Part shown: one piece after another, positions 57,361 through 64,000 of the stretch
Position numbering within the stretch: the stretch's first letter is position 1
Layout: each line of letters opens with the position of its first letter
From: Polytrichum commune
Lineage: Eukaryota; Streptophyta; Polytrichopsida; Polytrichales; Polytrichaceae
DNA: 64,000 nucleotides
Direction of reading: 5' to 3'
Assembly (NCBI GenBank): GCA_950295325.1
Contig: OX485807.1
Location: 47,336,440 to 47,400,439 of the forward strand
Notes under the pieces: generated by a model
Told to the model about the DNA's origin: nothing
The model's database searches: none
Seen by the model: the letters and a program-made list of their open reading frames with translations, nothing else
Position numbers and translations under genes: made by a program

Positions 57361-57889
57361 CATGTGGTACTAGTTACCGAAACACGCACTATTTTGCCAA
57401 ATCTCAAATTTGGTGAGGGCTGAGATTTTTATGGAGTGATACTAAATTCGTGAATACATGTTCATTTATCATACATTTCAAGTAGAATTAATGGATGCTT
57501 TAAGAATGCGTAATTTGTTTTGGTGAGCTTGACGAGGCAACTCTTCTTCCTCTTCTTCCTCCTAGTCAACGCCACTCAGTCACGAGGCATCTCTTAAGTT
57601 AACATTAAAAAAGTGAAGAGAACTTGCATTGAGAGTTTCCGGCACTTGGACATTGTGGACTTCCAAAACCCTAGATCTTTCATGGACACTAATTTTCTAC
57701 AAGCATCATTAGCCCACCCTCACTAAATGGGATAATCGTTGTAAAATCAAAGAGTTGTACTATAACAGTATTAGTGATTTAAGTCTTCTCTTCTTTTTCA
57801 TGGGAATAATCATATTTTAGTTATACTATAATTCTTCAATATAATTGCATGGTGTAGAATCTGAAGTAGATTCGACGGTTGCATAGTTA
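57361..57889. other. Intergenic sequence, no gene seen
   Basis: AT-rich with a CTTCTTCCTCTTCTTCC patch near 57542. No supported gene. Confidence 0.4.
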
Positions 57890-58048
57890 TAGCCCACCCA
57901 TACTTACTAGTGTGGGCCACCAATGAATGTTTCCTACTAGCAGGGGCCACTTTTAGAGTCGGTTTAGCATGTGAGAGCCATTGGATGTAACTAGTGTTGG
58001 GTACTCATCATTCACTGGTGCCCCACACCAGTAAGTGAGCGTGGACTA
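57890..58048 (+). mobile_element. 159-bp foldback element, family F copy 3
   Basis: TAGCCCACCCATACTTACTAG faces CCAGTAAGTGAGCGTGGACTA, and GGGCCACCAATGAATG faces CATTCACTGGTGCCCC. The sequence TATAGCC at the left and GACTATA at the right gives a TA repeat directly outside both ends. The centre is in the same orientation as copy 2. Confidence 0.86.
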
Positions 58049-58317
58049 TAAGCTATATGAGCCAGTTAAGAAATAAATGGTTATGTTTGGCAAGATGTTT
58101 AGCAAGTTGTTGGATATTTTAAAGGAATGTAGTGAATATCCTTCAAAACATTGAAGAAACTCGAAAGAAACGACATTATGTAACTTGTTTTTTGGGGGAA
58201 AAATTTGGATCTCCATCTGGTTTTGTGGTCCAAAAAACTCCTAGTTGAGTGGAGTAGGTATTTCTAACAGTAAAGAGAAGCTTCACATAGGATGTCAAGG
58301 AATGTTATGACTCAAGC

Positions 58318-58725
58318 TTCACTACAAAAGTGTATTTAGTGTCACCAATTCTCTTTGGCTTGCTCAAGAATAATTGTAAATTGCCCGTGTAGTGTCATCA
58401 ACACTAAATTTAACCCTAACATCATTTGCCATTCCTTGTAAATATAATTTTTGGTATTACATATTTATAATGTTGCCATGATTTGTTGTCACTTACTAAG
58501 TGATATGTCATTTGAAAATCAATCGTCCACGATGAGATCTCATTATGTAAACGTTTAAGGTGCATAATATACCAAACTTTGTTTCAATAATTAACATTTG
58601 GATGAACTACAAGTAAGTTGGGATGGTGGTACTTGTAAACTTATTCATAAGAAGTGTCACTATAAAAGTTACCACAATGACACAAAATGCCATGTGACAC
58701 TAAAGACAACATTTGGTGTTGTGAT
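58318..58725 (+). repeat. Family L repeat, copy 2 (most complete)
   Basis: It runs from GTATTTAGTGTCACCAATTC through GCCCGTGTAGTGTCATCAAC, TTGTCACTTACTAAGTGA, TATTCATAAGAAGTGTCAC and GTTACCACAATGACACAAA to GCCATGTGACACTAAAGAC. The outer words TTTAGTGTCAC and GTGACACTAAA are complementary, so it is probably a TIR element of about 400 bp. It is non-coding. Confidence 0.7.
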
Positions 58726-59569
58726 CTCCATAGATTTTATACTTGGATTTGACAAGTTTTTATTTGAAGCTCAAACAATTGAAAGCTTGGTCAACTCTCA
58801 AGCCAAAGAATCCTCAAGAGTCCATTAGTTCGGGGCCTACAAAACGAGAGGTCAAAGAAATCCGACATTTCTAAGGGGGGGCCTTTATACACTACACTAG
58901 AGAGGTTGAGCTTAAAAGGAAGGAGCCTTCTCGTGCACATATATGACTTAGAGCCTCTTAGTACACATCCCTTGTTTGCCCAAAATTATGGGATTCAAAT
59001 CCATTTTACACTTGAACTTGAAGTTTGGGGTGTTTACCGACATATTGTCATAGTCCTTCCATGTGGCATGCATGAAGACGCCACCTAAGCATTGAAAGCC
59101 GTGTCAAAAGTTAAAATCTAATGAGGTGGAAGCTCGTGGAGGTTGCTTACAAACGTTGGGAGATCAAAGCTCTATAGTAAGTTGTTTTCATGGTCCCCGC
59201 CAATGGGCTTTCAAACACTCTTTGGCTTGCCATGAATGCTCCTTTGATTTGTACTAGATATCAAAAGAAATTATCACTTTGGACATGGTCGCTTGCTCGA
59301 GTTTTTGGGACCTTATAGGTATAAAAGAAACGTGCCTAATCATGGTTACTTGTATCGATTGTGCACCTATATTTGATTGATGTGTGGTCATGTGTAGACC
59401 TAAGAATGAACAACAAAAAGACATGTGTAAAGAAGAAATCGAATTACATGCTCATAATATGTTTACCACTCCATGTTCAACAATGAATATAATACAAGAG
59501 GGCATACATTACTATAGTTAAGAGGAGAGAAGGGAGGAAGAAGGAGAAAAGTTAAAACATTAAAACAAA
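58726..59569. other. Intergenic sequence with a family M fragment, no gene seen
   Basis: At about 59375-59480, TGATGTGTGGTCATGTGTAGA, AACAAAAAGACATGTGTAA and GCTCATAATATGTTTACCAC match the first third of family M. The rest has no supported gene. Confidence 0.45.
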
Positions 59570-59838
59570 AAATCCGAATATGTCCTTTTTGGGCATGTAT
59601 AAAAAACAATTAGCACGTCCATTTTTTGGTGCATGGTTGCTCCACCCAGTGAGGGGCGTTGCAAAGGCTTCAAAAATTGCATCCCCCCCCCTTTTCTTCT
59701 TCTTCTTCTTCTTCTTCTTCTTCTTCTTTTTTTTTTTTTTTTTTTTTTTAGCATGGGGTGTGACCATGGAAAAAGGCCATTTGACATGGGACAACTCCAT
59801 GATTTGTGATGTAAACAACCTCTTAAAGGGGGCCTAAA
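59570..59838 (+). mobile_element. Family B remnant with (TTC)n and poly-T
   Basis: CCATTTTTTGGTGCATGGTTG and CCCAGTGAGGGGCGTTGCAAAG correspond to the CACTTTTTGGTGCATGGTCA and CCTAGTGAGGGGCCCAAAGG blocks of copy 2, and GATGTAAACAACC is a possible decayed end. The interior has been replaced by a C-run (59683-59691), a TTC run (to about 59727) and about 22 T. ORFs on both strands here are poly-Phe or poly-Lys artefacts. Confidence 0.55.
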
Positions 59839-60596
59839 TTGGTTCATGGACACTAAAGCACCCCAACAAGCTTTTTAAGGAAGGGGTCTCATGATAGGAT
59901 AAGGGCTGGGGTCCACAACCCGCAACCGCTTGGGCAACCCTTGAAAAACTTGAAAAACTTAAACCCAATTGAAAAACGTTGCCCATCCCTTCAAAAAAAA
60001 AGTTGTCCTTGCATTCTTGAAGGCCACCTAGTCCACAAAACCCATATTGAGTGTGCATCAACTTCAAAGCCCAAAATCCAATATATATCCATTTCCATTT
60101 AGTGAATAAGCAATTGATTTGGATTTCAACCCTGAAGTGAAACCGTCAATAAAGTATGTAACTAACTCGGAAGTTAAAAATATGAAAAATCCTCATTAAC
60201 ATTGAGGTGATAGTTTTTGTGACTTACCATTTGAAAGGGCCTTTGTCATTTGAGAACCAAGCTTAAATTAAATGTGCTAATTCAAGACAATTTGTCTTGT
60301 AATATTTAAGTAAATTTCTACAAGTATTCATACACATTCAAGCTAATAAAGCGTAATGAAGTGTAATTAAGATGGCCGTGATGTATCTTATGTTGAGATG
60401 AAGGGTGGGGGGGGGGGGGTTGTTTGGGGCATTCCACCTCGTTAAATGTATGTTATTATTAAATAACCTAACTTATTACTTCCAAAACGGTGGGGCCCAC
60501 CCACAATCTTGGCTTTTCATCCAGACCAACCATTCTATTTGGATCCCGCGGCTCACATTGCAGAAGATGATTCAACTCGTTATGCAAGTTGTATAG
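59839..60596. other. Intergenic sequence, no gene seen
   Basis: It contains a G-run of about 12 at 60407-60419. No coding region is supported. Confidence 0.4.
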
Positions 60597-60770
60597 TGCA
60601 CTAAAGATTGTATTTAGTGTCAACAATTCTATACTTCTTGTTCAATACTAATTGTAAACCGCCCGTGTAGTGTCACCAACACTAGATGTAAACCTAACAT
60701 TATTTGTCATTCCTTGTAACAAATTTAGGCATGATAGATTTACAATTTGTCAAGAGTGTAAATTGTTAAG
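60597..60770 (+). repeat. Family L repeat, truncated copy 3
   Basis: ATTGTATTTAGTGTCAACAATTC, TTGTTCAATACTAATTGTAAACC, GCCCGTGTAGTGTCACCAAC and CATTATTTGTCATTCCTTG match the left half of copy 2. The right half is missing after GTGTAAATTGTTAAGTG. Confidence 0.68.
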
Positions 60771-61328
60771 TGTAGTTAATACAGTGTGAAGATGTAGTCC
60801 ATCTCTTTTGAACGTGTGTCTTTATGCTCTTCATTTGTTGATCCTCGCCTATGCACACACCAAGCAAATATAGGTATCCAATCAAGAAAAGTAATTGAAT
60901 AACACCCACATAGCTTTTGCACAAAACTCACTTTGATTTGTACATGTACAGTCAACTTGCATAAGGTAAACATGTCTAAGAAGGCTAGTTTTTATTGTTT
61001 TTCGTGATGCTCGTCATGGATTTCATGAAGTTATTATTATTTTTTGGATTTGTGATTGTCATATGAGATTTTAGCAACAATCTATGGGTTTATTTTGATC
61101 TTCCATACATATTTTTATTGGAGCCATAAAACAACGATGCGACACCCCCCTCAATTATGTTGACCATGCTAAGTACACGTAAGGATACAATCTTGCGACA
61201 CCTATTGGACCCAAGAGGGGGGGGGGTGTGTGTGTGTGAAAACCCATAGAAACATTATATACTCCATGTTTCTATTTTTTGACATTATGATTTTTAAAGG
61301 AGATTGTTAAACCGAACACATATTGGTT
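60771..61328. other. Intergenic sequence, no gene seen
   Basis: It contains a G-run followed by (GT)n at 61217-61240. No coding region is supported. Confidence 0.4.
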
Positions 61329-61535
61329 AAAATGACCACAGATATGCATTGCACAATCACATAATCTGGCAACATTTGAATATTTATAGTTGTAAGCTGA
61401 AATGTAAAGAAAGAGAAAGCAAAGCTAATACATTGCTTCTCTTCAAGTATGCGATGAAAAATCAAATTTTGATAGGTCATGTAAGTGGAAGCTGCATCTT
61501 TGTGGCCGTTTTAATGAACTACGTGGATGATTAGC
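61329..61535 (+). mobile_element. Short TIR element, family K copy 2
   Basis: AAAATGACCACAGATATGC begins the element and TTTGTGGCCGTTTTAATGA ends it, complementary over AAAATGxCCACA. The interior AAGTATGCGATGAAAAATCA and TTGATAGGTCATGTAA parallel the copy at 8303. Confidence 0.5.
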
Positions 61536-62524
61536 AATCCCTTTTAAAATTGGGGTCAAATTAGATTTAGTCTACATAATGGATTCCAATTGATATGATA
61601 TAACAACAACAAACTTGGGAGGGCATGCTTCTTTCAACCCCTTTAACATGTGTTGTGAACCAAAATCATGCATGTATTAGCAATTAAAGTTCACCAAAGT
61701 CAAATTTGTCATCTAATAGTACAATAAGTGACATGAACGCTTATTTTAACACAATTTTTGGTCACCGTCTTTAGTATCAAGATGCGATTTGCATTTATGG
61801 CATTATCAAAGTCCCGATCAATGTCGTGATGGAAAAACCCTTCCAACATAAGTAGGATAGAGACACTTATTTCTTGCACTCTACAATAACCAAATTTCAA
61901 TTGGAATTTGATCAGTTAAAATGTAGTTGTGAAGGTTGGTTTCATTACTTGATATAAGCTTGTGAAGCATGCTCCAATCACTTGATATTATGAGGTTGAG
62001 AACGATCAACAATATGACTATGAACAATAACATCTCAACCACAATGTACTTGCCGTTTGCCATGATGAAGATACACCAATGCTCCAAAATACTTTATAAC
62101 TTCTGCACTATGGAATAGAAAAGAAGTAGAAAAATGTAAACTACTTGTATATACTTTGTTTTAAAGAAGTCAATAACTACTCTCTTTATTTATTATTGAT
62201 CATAATTCAACACTCTTTTAACAATATAAAAGGTAAAAGTGACCAATGATGAAAAACCATGACGAGTCCGATAATTTTGATGCTCTTGGATGAGCAATCA
62301 CTTATGAACTAGACAATCAATGAGAAAAGAGTGGATGATGAACTGCATAAACAATGTGTTAGTCACCTACTCGAGCTGGTTATTGGTCACAACTGACCAA
62401 ATCGTGAACATGATCTTGAAATTATGGATGATATCCTGCCTAAATGGATGAAAGATTGTGATGAGTTCTCATAGTCCTTGGATGAGCGTTTGGGTATGTG
62501 CCACATGGTACACCTGGTTCTGAT
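61536..62524. other. Intergenic sequence, no gene seen
   Basis: AT-rich with short overlapping ORFs on the minus strand lacking any recognisable motif. Confidence 0.4.
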
Positions 62525-62700
62525 AATTTATACCCTTGTACGTACCCGTATTGATACCCGTTTATACCCGGCATCGATACCCGACATGAGTCTCGATACC
62601 TGGAACTAACCTGGATACCCGTGCGTATCGGTATTCATAAAATGTGGGGTGAATCTAGATACCCGGAGTGGACCTGGATACCCGAACACCATTTCATGCA
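62525..62700. repeat. GATACCCG/TACCCG reiterated tract
   Basis: GATACCCG or close variants (TATACCCGG, GATACCTGG, GTACCCG) occur about ten times in 175 bases, often in alternating pairs such as GATACCCGACATGAG and CTGGATACCCG. The spacing is irregular (8-30 bases), so it is a decayed short tandem rather than a clean minisatellite. Confidence 0.6.
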
Positions 62701-62889
62701 AGCTTAACCGCCAGCCACCACAACAACCGCCACCGAAGCCCCTGTCGCGGGCCATTCCACCACTTCGAAATGTCATCTTTCAATTCGGATAGTGACGTAG
62801 AGTCGAACCTTATGAATTCTAATCTCGCAGAAAGCTACGAACGAATCGATGGATTTGAGAAATTCGCAGACGGAGGTATAAGTCCATGA
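62668..62889 (+). other. Possible exon, 73-codon open frame
   Basis: The frame starts in the GATACCCG tract. Its last 40 codons, from an internal ATG at 62770, read MSSFNSDSDVESNLMN, then AESYERIDGFEKFADGG, to a stop at 62887-62889. The peptide is acidic and non-repetitive, unlike the surrounding shadow ORFs, and could be the N-terminus of a protein whose other exons are decayed. No family is recognised. Confidence 0.3.
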
Positions 62890-63700
62890 TGCAGCTGATG
62901 AGAGCTAGCTAGTGGCGGTTGCTCATGCGATGCTGATGGCGTTGTGGTGTTCAATGAGTCGTAGCATGCAATCTTACCGAGCTTGCGACTTCATAGACTC
63001 AGAGCTAAGGAAGCTCGCGGAACTGTAAGTTGGTGAAGGAGAATGATTGGAGGTATGGTTGACGAATATGAGTGCGTGAGATGAATTACGTTGTGGCGGT
63101 GGTGGTATTGGATTCTGTTGCAGGAAGCGTTGGTTAATGATGTGGGGCTCGTGGAAGAGGTGTTAAAGTTGCGGACGGGGAAGAGATGGTTGCATGTGAC
63201 TCTACTGACTTCACATAGAGCTATCGAAGCTTATGGACCTGTAATTTAGTGGAAGAATATGAGTGGAGGAATGGTCGATGATCAGTGCGTGCAATGAAAT
63301 TACATTGCGGCGGTGGTATTTAAATATGTTGCGGCAAGTCGAGATTGATGGTGTGGAGCTCAGGGGACAGGTGTTAAGGGTTGCGATCGAGGCATTGGTC
63401 ACACGCGATCTAGGGAGATGACGTGAATGAGAGATGCTTCACCCTTGATCAAAGCCGACCAAGGCCGCAAAATTCGAATGTAATAAACCCGAGGCGGCTT
63501 ACGGAGCATGGCTGAGGGACAAGGCCTGCCTCCTCATGTCGGAGGTGGTCTCTCTAACTGAGTTTGGTACTTCATAGAGAGCTATAGAATCTCAGGGATT
63601 TGCGAGTTGGTGGAGGAGAATGAGTGGTGGTATGGTCAATGATCAGTGCTTGCGATAAAAGTACTTGGTGCGGTGGTTTTTGTTGTGGCAATTGCTGCTT
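62890..63700 (+). pseudogene. Two decayed copies of a coding-like unit
   Basis: Three times in this end of the window the order CATAGAGCTAT/CATAGACTCAGAGCTA, GGAGAATGA(G/T)TGG, TATGGTxxATGATCAGTGCxTGCG, GCGGTGGT, GATGxTGTGGxGCTC and GAGGTGTTA recurs: at about 62990-63200, 63215-63410 and 63570-63780. In the second copy the frame of DGVELRGQVLRVAIEALV is kept for about 20 codons and then stops. The first copy is more diverged. These look like tandem duplicates of one exon in which coding constraint has been lost. Confidence 0.5.
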
Positions 63701-64000
63701 GATGGTGTGGAGCTTGGGGGAGAGGTGTTAGGGTTTGCGATCGAGGCAATGGTTGCACCGGCGTCGGAGGGGCTGTCGAGGCGGTACGAGGAATTGAAGG
63801 AGTCGGTGCGGGCGCTTCGTGCGCAGGTACGCAACGGCAATGCGCTGTCGTCCAGTTCCTGCACGGCTTCCGCGGTGGTTGGATCGATCGCCCCTGCTGC
63901 TGCGGCGGATGCGGGGTGTGCGAGTACCGGGACGAGCTGCTCTCGTGCCGTCACTCCGAGGCTAAATTTCGGGGGTGTTGATCCCCAAATTGGTGCCCCA
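63655..64000 (+). CDS. Open coding-like frame running off the right edge
   Basis: After a TAA at about 63656 the plus-strand frame stays open for roughly 112 codons to the end of the window. It reads through LLDGVELGGEVLGFAIEAM, then SEGLSRRYEELKESVRALRA (a short amphipathic, possibly coiled-coil segment), then an Ala/Ser-rich stretch with TPRLNFGGVDPQIGAP at the edge. GC content rises to coding-like levels. It is the third and best-preserved copy of the repeated unit upstream. No start codon or splice acceptor is established, and the reverse frame at 63643-63954 is also open. The family is not recognised; it may be an exon of a gene continuing to the right. Confidence 0.4.

Noticed and set aside
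59552-59853. ORFs encoding poly-Lys, poly-Arg or poly-Phe
   Set aside because: They translate a TTC microsatellite and a T-run within a decayed family B element.
62255-62300. TGACGAGTCC, which resembles part of a hammerhead ribozyme core
   Set aside because: The matching GGAC/GAAA portion and a cleavage-site helix are absent nearby.
62890-62935. CTGATGAG core, another hammerhead-like word
   Set aside because: No GAAA box or complementary stems are found within a plausible distance.
63643-63954. 103-codon open frame on the minus strand at the right edge
   Set aside because: The plus-strand frame over the same DNA is longer, runs to the edge and is shared with the upstream copies; the reverse frame is likely a GC-driven shadow, though not excluded.

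Overview
The window is nuclear DNA of a land plant. The grounds are two intron-containing genes, one of which encodes a plant-type asparagine synthetase; GT-AG introns with plant-like AT-rich bodies; CT-rich leader sequence; and about 40 kb of flanking sequence packed with short non-coding inverted-repeat elements and microsatellites. No operons, ribosome binding sites, bacterial insertion sequences or CRISPR arrays are present. The species cannot be named from the sequence. The dense, decayed miniature-element landscape fits a plant with a large or repeat-rich genome, and I cannot separate seed plant from fern or lycophyte.

Layout. 1-42 kb is gene-poor. I see at least a dozen repeat families there, many with several copies: TIR families A (about 500 bp, GGGCCACTTC ends), B (about 560 bp, GTTTACACCATGG ends), C (about 220 bp, ACCTCTCATTCATCC ends) and E/D (ATGGTATTTAGTGTCAC ends, including a 0.9 kb foldback), a 158-bp foldback family F, a 0.4 kb dispersed family G, and local tandem repeats (a 59-bp minisatellite of 17 units at 5.8-6.8 kb, and 255-, 335- and 390-bp tandems). 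Several elements sit inside others, so an insertion order can be read. No reverse transcriptase, integrase or transposase domain is recognisable, so all of these look non-autonomous or dead.

42-57 kb is the genic island. A plus-strand gene (44559-49248, six coding exons in my model, about 1176 aa) encodes a serine-rich, low-complexity protein with an AT-hook-like KKRGRPR motif near its C-terminus. I do not recognise its function. Its leader contains a likely 1.8 kb intron and a 31-codon upstream ORF ending 21 bases before the main start. It converges tail to tail with a complete asparagine synthetase gene on the minus strand (57002 down to 50463, 14 coding exons, 587 aa, every splice junction in phase). 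Its glutaminase and synthetase motifs are intact.

57-64 kb returns to repeats (families F, L, B, M). The last 1.5 kb is GC-richer and holds three diverged copies of a unit with coding character; only the last is open, and it runs off the window edge.

The two main genes have no evident functional link. I found no new enzymatic or defence system. The most notable features are the nested inverted-repeat elements and hairpins, the upstream ORF, and the decayed three-unit coding repeat at the right edge.
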